64,000 nucleotides of DNA from the NCBI GenBank assembly GCA_024305405.1, contig JAKNDB010000103.1, positions 1,674,001-1,738,000 on the forward strand. Reading direction: 5' to 3'. Of this stretch, positions 13,470 through 27,226 are shown one piece after another. The position numbers were made by a program, and so were the translations under genes. The DNA comes from Dirofilaria immitis (taxonomy: Eukaryota; Nematoda; Chromadorea; Rhabditida; Onchocercidae). Every line of letters starts with the position of its first letter. Positions within the stretch are counted from its first letter, which is position 1. The notes below the pieces were generated by a model. That model was not told where the DNA came from. It did not search any database and saw only the letters and a program-made list of their open reading frames with translations.

Positions 13470-16400
13470 ATGAAACGCTTCTGGAAATGGATTACGGATC
13501 AAAAAATAAGTACCATCCGAAAGTGGCAACCAGTTGTATTGCATTTGGATAGTGATCATCAACGTCATTCACAGTCTATTAATGGCAGCGATGATGAAAT
13601 GGAAAGAAAACAAAAACAGAATTCAAAGATTCATCAAGAAGACAGTGACGATTACAATATGAGTATTTCACTACAGGATTTAGATATTTCATATGAGAAT
13701 CAACCCATCGATTTTGAAGATTTTTTCGAAGAATCTTCAATTGCTATCGAATCAGCTTTGGTATTTTTTCGCTTAATGCTTGGTTTAAGCCAGAAAATTT
13801 TCGTTTTCGCAGTAAAAAGGATAACTTCTCTGTTTTACGTTAACTGTTCCAACATTTTTCTTTCTTTTTTCTGCGTTACATCTTTACCGTTGAAATTTTT
13901 ATAAAATTGCGTGGAATTCAGAATTTGAATATTTGGAACTTAGAAATTTAATGGGTTTATTTATGATTTCTACAATTTTGTTTTTACTATAAATTATGTT
14001 ATAGTGATTGAAGTTACTTCAGCGAGTAACAATTGCTAAGTTTTACATTTTTCAGATGCTACTCATCAATAATGAATTTCTTTGTGTAAATTTCAAACTA
14101 CCTTTTCTAATCATCATTGTTGAAATATCACTTGAAAAAAGTGCGGCTGACATTTCGAAGAGTCGTTTAGAACTTTATCTATGAAGCAAAAAGTAGTTTA
14201 GGACTTAACTTATTATGACTTCATCTATGAATGAAGTATCTCGATAATTAATCTAGAATTTCACCTATAAAACTAATGAATCATCGATGAATCATTCTTT
14301 TCTATAATGAGATTCATCAGAAAAATTATAAGAACATTTTGAACATTGAAAGGAATTTCTAAACTATATTGATTCTGATTCAAATTAACTTTCTAGTACT
14401 TATCAAAAAATTTTTTTTCAAATTTTCATCTTATTCTCTTTCTTCTTTATCCATTTATCTATTATCTTATCTATATCTTAAATGAGTCTTATTCAATGAT
14501 ATGTCATAAATCAATAATGTATAATTATACATAATTTTTTTTTCTCATACTACTTGAACTATTGCGATAATGTTTAAATGGAATGGACTGGTTTTTTTTC
14601 TAAGGAGTATGAATAATTTCTCTGTGTTAAAAAAAAAAGCATTATTGATTTAAAAATTTTCAACATAATATCGATTTTTCAATTCCGTAGAATGAAGGAA
14701 AGAACAATTCAAGAATGACAGTGAAATTGACGGCATTGTCTATAATTATTGTGGATGAAAGTTTTGAGCAGTCAAAGTGCATTTTCGCTTATAATAACGT
14801 GAAATGACAAATGATTTAGGTTTGCCGACATTCATTGATAGATGAAATGGCTATGGTAAAACTGATAATGAAATGAAGGTAGTTGAAATGTGTGATAGGA
14901 GTAATGACGATAGTAGAATTGATAAATGAAAATGACAGTGGCAAAAGCGAACGGAGATTTTAAGAATTGTGAAAGATTTATTAGCTTCTGCAAGAAAACG
15001 AAGTTAAATTTCTCGAATTAAACTCATTTCTTGTACTATTTATTCCTTGAAATGATAACTTCGAAACAATGCATAGACCTTAACTCCTTATCAATCTCTC
15101 TAATGAGAGATTGAAAGATTATCGATTATTGGAAGATTATAGAAGAAGCGTTAGAACAAAATTTCCTCCCTACTTATCATGATCTCGCAAAATATTATCT
15201 AATGTAAACAGTATTCTCAACTGCTGCTCAGTAATCTCTCCGATATTATTGAGAATCGAAATTTCATTTTTTTTTCTTGAATAAATGATCATATTATAAT
15301 ATTTGCACTGATGTTAACGATAAATTTCTCAGTCAAAAAAAAAAGAAAATCTGAGATCCTCATTTCAGAAGGAACGACAGAATGCAAATGTTGCTCTTTA
15401 AATATGACATAACATCTGTTAATCAATTTTTTGATAATTCACTCGTCAGTCTTATTTATTCTTCTATGACGAAATAATATTAACTCTATAAATAGTTTTG
15501 CTGATAATCTGTTAAGCGCAATTTTGAATAGTTTACTAAACAGTCAGTTAGTTTACGTAGTAATTAATGTTTTATTTCCTATCTTCATATTTGCTGGCTA
15601 ATTGTGAGGAAGTAATCAACTAAACAGTCGGATAGTTTGTTAAAAGCCGCTCATTTTTTAAAGAGATGGTTTGATAGTTATCAAAAAATCTTGATCAGTT
15701 TGCTAATCAGTTGAGCAATCTTGATAGCTTTTTTAATCGATCAGGCAGATTGGCCGACAAATATGCGGATAGAAAACAGAACACTCTTTTCTTTGGTGAT
15801 GTTAGCTGCAAATATGATAGTCTTGAATTCTTTATGAACGAAACAATAGGATGTTTTACAAAAGGAGAATTAGTATGGAAAGTTGAAAGGGATGTAGAAG
15901 AGAAAAGAGAGACAAGAGATGACCTCTAACTTATTAATGCATTATGACAGTTCTAATCTTTACTTATCGGTTCTATACGAAGGAGGGATAAGATATTGAG
16001 ATGTGTCTTGAATTGAGAACAGAGATAAATTCAACTTTTGAATTTCACTTAACTTTCGAATTTAGTGGTACGAGAAATTAAAACCTAATTCAATTACTCG
16101 GAATTAACAATCTATTCCATATTTACTCTTTGATTGGGAGAGCTGAAAAATGTAAAAGTTTAGAATTTGAAAATGACTCTCGAATTAGATTTGAACAACC
16201 TTTTTGGACTTATTTAAATAGGTAGCAGTATTCTAAATACTGCATATCTGTTCGGTTTAATATATAATATGAACACATGATTTGAACCGAGAGTTGAAAT
16301 CTGTCCTATATCTGAGAGTAATAGATGTAAAAGCGTTCCAATTTAGCGAATTCCAAATTTTGAAACAAAAACCTGCGGTGCAACGATGCCTCGTGCTGGG

Positions 16401-19400
16401 ATCGAACCAGCGACCTTCTGTTTACGAGACAGACGCTCTGCCACTGAGCTAACGAGGCCTCGAGATTAGCGATTCAACATTTTTAATTCGAGATGAAATT
16501 TAAGAACTGAAATGAGACATATCTACTTTAATAAACAACTAGTTAAAAGTTACATGAATCTTCAACTCTTCCCTCATTTAGTCTCTTATTCAATCTCTTT
16601 TTATCCCGTTCTCTCGGTAGTAGAATTTTGATATATATGAGATCAATTTATTATTGTATGTCAATATTTTTATACTAAAATGATAAATTCTGCGAATGTA
16701 ATACTTTAAGTTTTTAATTTCCTTCCTCGGTTCCCTCTCAATCATCTCCGTTTAGTCCCCTTACATTTTGTATTTTCGGGAATAGAACTTGGCACTATAC
16801 ATAATGTCAATTTTATCTGTAAAAGCCAATTGAATACTGAAATTTGAGGAAAAATATTTTTAAATCAATAATACTAGTTTATTTATTGCAGGAAAAGAAG
16901 AATACGACCAATTCAATATTGAGCAGAAAAAAGTTATCTGCAACAACAAAAATGCCATCAAGTCTTAGGTGAGTGTTGTGTTCATAACTTCAAATATCTA
17001 GGATAAAGATTTTTACATTTTGTTTGAATTTTTAACTAATAATTTTAACGAGTTCATTTATTCAATTTTCAGTCTGGACAATCAATCCGAATCTTTTCGT
17101 CGAAAAAATCAGCCAAGACGATCAACGATTTGGACCACTGATATGGACAATATTAATGATTCTTCGTCAGTACTCACTTTATGCCCTAAAATTTTTTCAC
17201 TTTTTGCCACAATTAATGATAAAAATAAAGTTCTATAAAATTTATTAATTAATGGTCAAAGATTGTGATAGGATATTCTAATTGATTTCAAACTGATAAT
17301 AGCATTATCATTTTATTACTGATAAAAATACTTTATTAACTTTTTTAATTCATAGTTCATCGCATTTCAGAGATGCTGAAGAAGATTTCTATGATGAATT
17401 TGATGAAATTACGCCTTTTTCCTGTTCTGCAAATCGTAAGCGTACAAATACTGCTTCTCAGGTTCGTTTGTTTATGCAGATTTTCTAGTAATTAATTTTT
17501 TCTCAAAAATTGATGCAATTATTATAATAACAAAAATTATAATTCATTAATTTTCAATTGATTTTTAAAATAATTTTCACTTGAAAGTTGAATAATTTTC
17601 AGATGTCAACATCATTTTCTGGTGAGCCACCCAATTTTCTGGTAGCGATAGGTGATGAAAGCACTAATGCACCATCTTCCTCATCTCTTTGCTCTTATCA
17701 ACCAGATACGACGATTGATAATATTTCATCAAAAACAACAATCAAATAATCAAGCGTCGTCCATTGGTGGGTGCAAGTGTTAGCTTCCGTGAAAATGGAA
17801 AAGAAAAATCGAATGAAAAGAAAAAAATTATCATTACAACATTTTCGACATGCGCAGGTATTGATTTAATGAAATTATTTTTACGTCAGTTTTAAACATA
17901 TCATTCACTTCTTTGTGTATCATAGTTTCGGATATTTTATATATGTTTAGTACAAAGAACTGTTATAAAAATTTTGTAGCATCAAAGGATGTTTAACTTT
18001 AATAGATGTTTAGCTTTAATTACTATTGACATTTTATGTATCATATATTTTTTGAAATGGATTTTTAACATTTGCCTAAAATGAATATTATCACAAATTT
18101 TTATCAAAAAATAAAACATCTATTTTTGTTTCAAATGAAGAAATAGTGTTTAAAATGATATTGGAAGAAATAATGAATATAATAGATATAGGTAAATAAA
18201 TTACAGGTAGAACAATCATTAACTAGACATCGCTCCACCGAAACATTGCCTCCTCTTACATCCGCACAAATTCACTTAGTACGAAATATTTGGCGTCAAG
18301 TTTATATAACAAAAGGTCCAACAATAATTGGTTCAGCTATATTGCATGGAATATGTTTCAAATCAAAGAAAATAAAGGAACAATTCTTCAGATGCTCATT
18401 TCCTCATCAATTCCCGAATCGTGATAGTTTTAATAAAGCACATGCAAAAGTTATCGGCGAAATGTTTGATAAGGTATGTATGTTATTGTAATTTGAAGTG
18501 TTACCATATCATGATTGATAAAAATTGATAGCTTGAAAACTATCGTAATATTTTTTAAATTGACATTTTATTCCTCTATCAATTTTTTTCCTATTATCAT
18601 TTGCCATATTTTTATTTATCTTATCATATCTTTGGTTCATTTATTCATAATTATGAATGGCCTTAGCGTATCTTTGAATTATTTATTCGTAAGTATGCAT
18701 GATCTTATCGTATTTTAGGGTCTTTTAGTCGCAATTATGAGCGATATTGCGAATTCCAGACGGCATAATTTGCTATAATCTATAAATTTGAATTTGTTCT
18801 CACCAGAACTATCTAAATAACAGATATCATCTCTGCTTTCTATCTTTTTTCAATTAACGTGACTCATAAAAAAATAATAATAAGGAATGTTAAAAATATC
18901 AACGTTTAATGTCTTTTTTATGGATCATTTAGATGAATTTAATTTGATTTCTTGTTGTTATTTGCAGATTGTTGACAATTTAGAAAATTTAGAATCGATA
19001 TCCACGTATTTATTTGCTGTTGGTGTGACGCATGGAAGTGTTAGTTAAATTTTGCAAATTTTATATTACAAACTTAAAATCATTGTATAAATCAATAAAC
19101 AATTAAAAACTATTAATATAATTTCTGAGTTATTTGAGCGAATATCTAAAAATATTAATTTAAAAATTTTTTTCGAGATTATATTGCATTTTAAAAATCA
19201 ATCAATCATCTCTGGTCATCGATGAAATTCCACTGTTATTTATGTTATCAGTTGGTGATATTTTTAGTTAGCTCGACAGCAACTGTCAAGAGAAATTTGG
19301 AATTTGATGGCAGAAACATTTATCGATTGCACTTTGGATTGGGGTGATAGGAAGGGTCGAACGGAAGCTTCAAGAAAAGCATGGGTCTTCATAATTGCAT

Positions 19401-19735
19401 ATGTTATAGAGAAAATTAAAGAGGGACATTTGCATGAAGTAAGCTTATTATTGTAAACATCTGCCTTTTTTTAAAAAAGGTCATTAAAATTTTAAAAAAA
19501 ACACAGTTAATCTGTTCAGTTATATTTCGTTGTAATTATTGTGTAAAATGTTGTTTCAATCTTTTAAACGATTGATCAAATGATCTTTATTATATTAGAT
19601 ATTAATCGTTTATTATGATAACTGTCAAGAAATTTTTAAAAGATTAATTTTCAGAGGCGACAATTAGCCTACCAAAAACGATCATCATTGATTGCATCAT
19701 CCCGGATGATTGTGCCTTCTCGGATGCCATCATAA
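13470..19735 (+). CDS. Globin with long N-terminal extension (nematode glb family)
   Basis: Nine exons: 13470-13760, 16892-16968, 17073-17165, 17371-17461, 17603-17857, 18207-18473, 18968-19039, 19268-19438, 19655-19735 (stop TAA). Total 465 codons before the stop. The globin fold is in exons 6-8: A helix LTSAQIHLVRNIWRQV, E helix with a distal-type His in KAHAKVIGEMF, a proximal-type His in FAVGVTHGS, and an H helix in WVFIIAYVIEKIKEG, so it probably binds haem. About 275 residues precede the fold; they are acidic, Ser-rich and then basic. Many nematode globins have such extensions. Exon phases agree throughout, but exon 5 has an in-frame TAA at 17747-17749. The middle of exon 5 is also open in a shifted frame, so two compensating indels in A runs would remove the stop. 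Alternatively the globin starts at the ATG 17795-17797. The exon 7 donor is uncertain (19039 or 19043). Intron 1 is 3.1 kb and hosts a tRNA gene. Confidence 0.78.
16388..16458 (-). tRNA. tRNA-Thr (anticodon CGT)
   Basis: Full cloverleaf on the minus strand: 7-bp acceptor GCCTCGT/ACGAGGC, D arm with AGTGGCA loop, anticodon arm TCTGT-CTCGTAA-ACAGA, and T arm GCTGG-TTCGATC-CCAGC. The anticodon CGT reads ACG (Thr). It has internal A and B box sequences (TAGCTCAGTGG; GGTTCGATCC). It lies inside intron 1 of the globin gene on the opposite strand. No intron; 71 bases without CCA. Confidence 0.95.
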
Positions 19736-21857
19736 ATTGTTTCATTACCATCTTCTACTCCAACTATTAAGTTTTGGAGATCTGCCAAAGAATCTACCCA
19801 AACATTTAAATGTTTTGAAAAAAAAATAAAAAAACGATGAGCGTTTTCTGCAATAAATACGCTGAGCTTATTCTTCTTTGAATAATTTATAAATTCAAAT
19901 AAATAAGCACACAGTATATGAATTCCTCATCTTTGAATTAATTTTAAATAATAATAGAAAAAGAAAAGGAAAGAATATATAATGCATTATTACTTTTCAA
20001 TTCATATTTATATTCCTATTTGGTTCAAAACTTTGAAATTCAAATAAATGCATTTGGAATTTAATTTCAAATTTATAATAAATTAAATGAATACAATGAT
20101 AATTTGTTTTATTGTGATAAAAAGTAAAAAGAATATTTTGTAAATTTTTCTTTTCTCTGAAAGTTTCGTGCTCAATTTCATTTTCTGTTATTTTTTGATC
20201 TTTACTTTGTAAATTTGAAATAGAAAATTTTGAATATACCAAAAAAAGAGTTTATTTGTTCCGAAAAATTATCATTTTATAACTTTCTAACAAGACGATG
20301 AGGTATATGTGATGAAAACAATATATGGTTATAAATAATATAGTATTTCTACTTAATTTATAAGGTTTGAATTCTACATAATTGATTTTAAAATATAAAA
20401 TATGCTTAAAACATCACTAAATTTCATGCGTTGCGAAAAATCTCTTTATTTTATCAAAAATCAGAAAAATCCTACCACAAAAATAAAATCTCTATAGATA
20501 ATTTTAAGGACGATGAAAAGCATAAATAATGTCAAAGAAGACTTTGCGACATCGAATTATGAAAATTTCATCGCAATATTTTTAGCATATATGACAAGTT
20601 TATTTATTTGTCTTTTTCCAGCCGTATAATAATCGATAATATACGAATAAACCAATATAAGCGCAATCGTCGCAAATTGTTGCAGCGATTTTAATTAATT
20701 CAATTAAAATGCAAATTACTCACTTCGAATTATTTTATGGAAATTTCATAAAATTGTTTCGGAAATCAACAAAGGATCTAATATGAGTAAATATGAAATA
20801 GAAAATTAATTACATGTATATATATCGAATATTCTGGTTTTTCCGCTATTCAATTTTTAAGATTTTTAAGCTTTCATAATTATTTTAATTATATTTTCGA
20901 AATTAAATTTCTTTAGAATGTAAATTTTTGACATAGAATCGATATTTTTTCCTTTTCTTTATCATATACTTTACCATATTACAATTCTATTGTTAATTAA
21001 TTGAATATCCCTGCAAATAATATTCAAGAAGTTTATTCTAAAGTCGAGAACATAATAATTTCCAATTTTCTCTAATTATATGATAATCATTTATCTTCAT
21101 TACTGACAATTAATTAAGGAGATGCTAATACCAATCACTAAATTATGATTAATTGATACAAATCACCTTTAGCAATCTTGCGCTTCTTGCATCGCATCTC
21201 ACTGTTTAAAAATTATTGAAATTTTATGTTACTTTAGAAGTAACATACTGTAATACTAACAGTACATGTCCTTTTCATCAATTCAAATTTTAAAGTCATG
21301 CACTAAAATTTCTTTACTTTAGAAGTTATATGCCGAAATTATAGTTCGAAATATCTTAAAATGTGATATCCAGAAGAATTGACAAATGCAAATTCAGAAA
21401 GCAATTTGAAACAAATATGTAATGATTGTTGTAATGGATGTGAAAAATAAGAACATTCCAATGTATCAAAGAATTATAATTATTCATATTTTTTTCTTTT
21501 ATTTTCTTCCATCATCAATATATAATTTGAGCGATGAGATAAATAATATCACATTAACCTGGTTAAGCTTTTTTTTTTATTCAAATATTTCGTCTACTGA
21601 GGATAAATTCTTTCTTTTGTCTCCTGTTATTATTTACTCGGTCCAATTACATCCAAATCCAATTTAATAAGATCCTTCTGTAAATGTCATGCAATTCATG
21701 CAATGGATCATCACAAATCATCATCATCTGACATGATTTCAGCCAGTTTTTTTTTTCATTCGAACTTTTCAGTGTACGGTGACAATTGTAAGATGCAAAA
21801 GATCATTGTTTACTTTTGGCTGTTGTAATAAGTGAGTACAAAAGTGGATATTTTAAT
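19736..21857. other. Intergenic region between globin and cuticlin
   Basis: Very AT-rich. AATAAA hexamers at 19825-19830 and near 19896 are candidate globin poly(A) signals. No exon, RNA gene or notable repeat seen. The cuticlin promoter must lie at its 3' end. Confidence 0.5.
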
Positions 21858-24800
21858 ATGATGCTTTCTTGGATGCTATTTACAACTACTGTTAGTTTAC
21901 ACATTCTTTAAATTTAAGTTCAATTCGATTATAAATTCCGAATGTCAGAAGTACAAGTCCGTTGTGGTCTAGTGGTTAGGATTTGCGGCTCTCACCCGCA
22001 AGGCCCGGGTTCGATTCCGGCAACGGAATGGTGTAATCTCATTGTGGGATTTGCTTTGCAATTTTGATCTAATATTCGAAATATTGGTAGAATAAAAAAA
22101 AATGACTAAAAACCATAATTAGGATTGTGCAAACTCCAGAAGCGCACTTTTGACAAAATCTATTTAATTTAATCCTCAGTTAAAATTTTTATTTTGAATC
22201 GTAATAAATTAATTTCCAAATACCGTAAAATAATTTAAGTCGCACTCATTAAATATAAATAAATTTTCACACTAATAGTTTTCAAGAAGATTCTGAATTA
22301 ATTTTGAAGTCTTGTAGGTATAATTTAATATGAATTTTTGTTTTTATTAATATTATATTTCTATAGCAATTAACGAAAAAAAGCGACTGATTAAAGGAAT
22401 TTTTAGCTGCTAAAAATGAATTGATGCTTTATGCTGTAAGTCATAAGTTCTATTTACTAAATCAGAATGTATCATTTAGATATGTCGAGATTCGATGGCA
22501 AATAATAGAGTAATCGAAAATAGCATCATTGGGGAACCAGTCGTGAAATGTGGTGTAAATGGTATTGAAATCGATGTGGTCACTATGCATTCATTTTCTG
22601 GAAGATTATATGTTCAGGTATCATGAATTAACAATAAGATTTGCTTCGGTAGTATTGAGTTATTGCTTCAATTAGCTTCATTATTGTTAAGAAATATTTA
22701 ACACGATTAATCTGTCTGAAATCACAAAAAGCTTATCGAATACTTCGACAATATTTCTCGAGATTATGGGATTAAAAACATTCAATCGTTCCATATATTA
22801 TTGAGTATTATGTAACTCGATGCTAGCTTAATTTGAATAATTATGAAGCAAAAATATTATTTTCTTTAATTGAATCGCTAATCGAGAAAATAATGTTGAA
22901 ATTTCAAGGATGAAAGTGATGATCCAAATTGTGTGATATCACATTACGGAAGAAATCAAGAATCATATACTCTCGACGAAACATCAAATGACAGTCAAAC
23001 ATTAAGATTTTCGTTGAAATTCGGTGAATGCAACATGCGACGTCAGCGCATGGTATTTTTAAGTCATTTTTTTTATTAAAAACTATTTCAAAGATTTGTT
23101 TTGACAATCCTAAGTTAGATTCAGAGATTAAAAAAGAAATTAATGACGAGAATTAATCTGTAGGACAGCATAATTAAAGTCAGTGCATTTTACCGACATA
23201 TTTTTTTCAAAATTTTGTCATCAAAAATCATTTTTTTATTTTTGCAAAATAATTCGATCAGAAATATTTATTATAATAAATAGAAACATGGAAGCATATA
23301 TTGATAATATCGCCATGATAAGCTATAGCATAGTGCTTCGAACTTCAGATACAAAAATATAATCTCTTTGAAGTTGTTTTTTTCATAAACAAAACTTATT
23401 AAACATCAAATGAATTATGGATTGTTACTAATAATAAGATTTGGTTTTTATAAGTATCCTTTTAAATTTTAGTTGAATCCACGTGGTGTTGCATATACAT
23501 TTATACTCATCGTTTCATTCCATCCGGTATTATATTGCTTTCATTTTTTTTTCTCCCATTTTTAATAATATTTGTGAAAATTTTAAAATTTTTAAGCATT
23601 TTTGGAAGCTTCTAAAAATTAAACAGAATAATTTTGATTTTGAAGAAATTTGATGTATCATTTGTGTTTAATTTTTTTCTTGACTTGAATTTCTGAATAA
23701 ATGATGCTTAAGATCTTCGAGACAGAAGTTGATCGAGCATATCGAATTCGATGCTTTTCATTGAATCAGTTAAGGCACTAGAAGCTACATTAGCTGTCAG
23801 GTAAGCCATTTTATTTACCCGATTCAGGCAAATCACATAAAGCAACTTATTCTTTTTTGAAGGATTGATTTATATGATAAGCTTAATCATTTCTCTAACA
23901 ATTTTGACAAGTGTTATTTAACCGAATTAACAATTTCAGTCAGTTGACAACGCAAATTGTCGAGCAAGATTTTGCTTTTCCGACATGTGTATATGAGATA
24001 CGTGAAAGTCGTACTGGTCCATTCGTCAAATTTGCCCATATCGGTGATCACGTATGGCACGTATGGCATTGCGATTTAGGTTAAATTTGTGAAAATTATT
24101 TTTTGTTTTAAATTTATTCCTTTTTCATTATGCAAACATTATTTAAAATTATAATATCACTAATTAATTCCTTATTGAAATGTAAACATTATCAATTTTT
24201 GCAATTCATTCGCTTCTAAAAAGTTATTTGCTAAATTTTTTATAAATAATATAATATTTATAGTAGCTGGTATGATGTATGGTATGCTAATTCATTCATG
24301 CCATGTTGATGATGGTAAAGGTAAACAAGTTCCAGTAGTAGATAATAAAGGGTCTTTTTTAATTTTGTTTTTTAAAACCTTTAGAGTTTTATTTATGTTC
24401 CCCCTATATACTTCGGCATTGAACATTTTTTTAATTGTCAAATTTTGTGACCTTCACAGATCAAAGTATAGTTTTAAAAACTTTATAAATTTATATGAAA
24501 TTTAAATTTTATAAAAAAATAAATGGAATTGATTCAGATGTGTTTTGGATCCCTTATTATTATCAGATATTGAATATGATGATCAAGCCATAACAGCCTA
24601 TGCAGAAACACGAGTTTTCAAATATTCTGATAAAACTCAATTATATTTTACATGTACTATACAATTATGTATTAAAAATGATGGTGGCTGTGATGATGTG
24701 ACCGTAAGTATAAAAATAACTTTTATTTTCATATATTATTCAAATTTTCATACTTTCATCTTATGAAAGTTAATGCACTCTTTAACTGAATATATAATAA

Positions 24801-26583
24801 ATGATGAGAAAAAAAAGGAATGCGAAATATTATTGAGGAAAAAATGTGAAAATATAATGAGAATATTGTAAATAAAGTTTGTCTAAAGATATAAGAGAGA
24901 AGTGAAAAATCTGCATATCATTATTAGTTGAAATCTATTTAATTTGCACTATATTACGAATTAATATAAGTATAAAATATGTACAATGAGTTAAAGGGAA
25001 TTGAAATAATATTATTATAAATAGACAAATCAGCTTTTTCTTTAAAAATTTTTTTCTTCTCAATTTTGTTTTCAGCCACCAATCTGTCAAGATGTCAAAT
25101 ATTTAACACAATCATCAATCGAATATTCTTCAGATCATAATCATTATAATGATCTATTACATTTTCGTCATACCGGTATTTTTCAAGATTTTTTAAAATT
25201 CTCTAATTAGGTTTATCAAATTAGGAGAAGCCTCTCTTACTAATTTGGACAAACAAGAAATTTCAATAGTAATAATAATGAGTAATCACTATAAAGGGAT
25301 CTATGAATTGAGCAGTAAGTTCCTGAAAACTTCGCTTAATTCTTTCATTCTTCATTTTCACTTTTGTTCATTTCTCCTATTCCTATTTCTTTATCTTACT
25401 TATTTGTTATCAAAAACATTTCACTAATTTTTAGATCATAGGTTAATATTTTCATTTTAAAATTCTTGTCTGACATCTGTTATGCTGTAATAATTAAGAA
25501 ACAATTATCATTTATCATTACCGCAGTTATTTTGATTAGTAATTCTTATAACATTTATGAACTTATTTTAGAATCCGAAAAGAATTTTTGGACCAATCAG
25601 TGCTGATCATAAAGAAAGAAATTTGCATTTAACGCCACCACAAAAATCATTACTAAAAGATAAGTGCGTCTTGGACAATCAGAAATTGATTTTTATTCTT
25701 GAGGATTAATAGTACGTTGAAATCGCGAAAGGTCAACTTTTCTGATAGATAATCTATGAAATTCTTCTTTAATGTGGAATCTTAAGATATGCAATCATTT
25801 ATTTAGTTTTGTGAAAACTAGTGCGATATCTGATAAATTACGAATTCCGAGAGGAATTCCTTTTATCAGCAATTTGAATCCACCGAAAACGGCTACTCCA
25901 GAAATGAGAATAGCTGAAACGGATGTTACGACACGTTTTGTTGTTTTCCCACTGGTTGAAGTTCAGCCTTCAAATGCATCTTCAAGCATTAATAAAGGTA
26001 ACATGATAAATGAAGTGAAAAAAATAGCAAACAAATACCGGCGGTGACAATCGAGAAAATGTTTATCTTGTGATGAGTGTTCTTTTTGTAATAAATACAA
26101 ATAGTTTAGAGAAAGAAAAAAGAACATTTTTGGAAAAAAATTGGCAAAGGAAAGAAATATTTGAAATGGGACAAATATTCCGTCAATTAAGATCTGTCAT
26201 GTCAAAAATTACAATGCTATTTTAATTGTAATACATTTTTGAGGGACTAAATTTGTTAAGAAAAAAAAGAAATTAAAGCCTAATGAATTCTCTAATCACA
26301 ATTATTCACTTTTATTGTCTTAATCTTAAAATTAATTATCATAAATTTAGTAATCAGAAAAGAATCTCGTATGATCTCAATTTGTCTTTCATCGCTGGAT
26401 GTGCTTCTATTTCTTGGTATCATAATATTTCTATTTGGTTTCATCGCGATATTAATTATCAGACATATATTTACACAATCTTGCATTACTCTATTCATGG
26501 ATGAAAAAATGTTGAAAAAAGATCTGTTGATTACGCTTAATGAAAATGGCAAGGGTATAATAGTATTATATTATTATTTATGA
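21858..26583 (+). CDS. Cuticlin-like ZP-domain membrane protein
   Basis: Exons: 21858-21890 (signal peptide MMLSWMLFTTT, tentative), 22480-22617, 22909-23052, 23473-23526, 23713-23800, 23940-24079, 24264-24351, 24538-24703, 25076-25175, a doubtful one at 25225-25314, 25572-25663, 25807-25997, 26351-26583 (stop TGA). The ZP domain opens with VIENSIIGEPVVKCG and keeps the family's cysteines and blocks: FGECNMRRQRM, RAYRIRCF, FAFPTCVYEIRE, GDHVWHVWHCD, LIHSCHVDDGKG, GCVLDPLLL. It is followed by a dibasic PKR that may be a furin-type cleavage site. The last exon supplies the membrane anchor (hydrophobic from about CLSSLDVLLFLGIIIF on). Cuticlins polymerise after cleavage and form insoluble cuticle layers. 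A one-base gap in a T run near 23756 breaks exon 5, and the phase between 25175 and 25572 does not match, so the region after the ZP domain is uncertain. The 3' part was duplicated to 35.5-36.9 kb. AATAAA at 26685-26690. Confidence 0.82.
21958..22028 (+). tRNA. tRNA-Glu (anticodon CTC), T-arm one base short
   Basis: Acceptor TCCGTTG/CAACGGA, D arm GTCTAGTGGTTAGGAT, anticodon arm TGCGG-CTCTCAC-CCGCA (CTC reads GAG, Glu), discriminator A. The T arm should be CCGGG-TTCGATT-CCCGG but the 3' strand has only two C where three are expected, giving a 4-bp stem or a 6-base loop. Either a pseudogene or, more likely given the other one-base losses here, a C missing from the assembly. It lies in the proposed first intron of the cuticlin, same strand. 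Confidence 0.88.
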
Positions 26584-27226
26584 TATGAAATTTAAAGTGA
26601 GTAAAAATTGATAATCAAAAAACATCGTCTTAAATTAATTTCAATTTTTGAATTGTGAACCATATAATATAAACATGACTTTCGAATAAAATTCATAACG
26701 ATTCTTCAATTATGTTAAACAACTTATTGCTTCCTTATTCATAAAAATTGGGCATATTTAAATTAAAAATTCTTCGCTCTTGTCAATTTCCTTATTGCAA
26801 AATAAAAGTAACTTAAAAAAATCATTTCATTGAAATAAAAAGTATAAGTATTATACATCAAAATTTAAAATGAAAAGAATAAGACAAAAGGAGAAATTAA
26901 AAAATATATATATAGATTACAAGTAAATCAAAGGATAACAAAAAAGGTATTATATTAATTTCTCTATTTATTTTCCTCTTGTATATTTGATCAAATTCAT
27001 GTTAATCAAACTTATATTAATTAGTGCAAATCAAATCAGATCGATAATCACAAAATCGTAATAATAATTTAAATCTTTACTCTATTCATTTTCATCATTT
27101 TCAATCTCATCTTGAAAGGGTTATTTTTGCGAAAAGAAAAAATTATGCAAATTATACAAATTTTCATGCGTGAAATCACGATGAATATAAATTGATGAAT
27201 AATTAATTTCATGTAAAATCATTCCT

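Noticed and set aside
15711..15929. 72-codon plus-strand frame in globin intron 1
   Set aside because: Short, with no recognised motif; the area has diverged repeats of a CAGTCAGTTAGTTT type and no matching splice pattern.
25998..26047. Cuticlin ending at the TGA 26045-26047 without a further intron
   Set aside because: Splicing at 25997 to 26351 keeps phase, adds the membrane segment expected for cuticlins, and that exon was co-duplicated to 36.75 kb. The shorter form remains possible.
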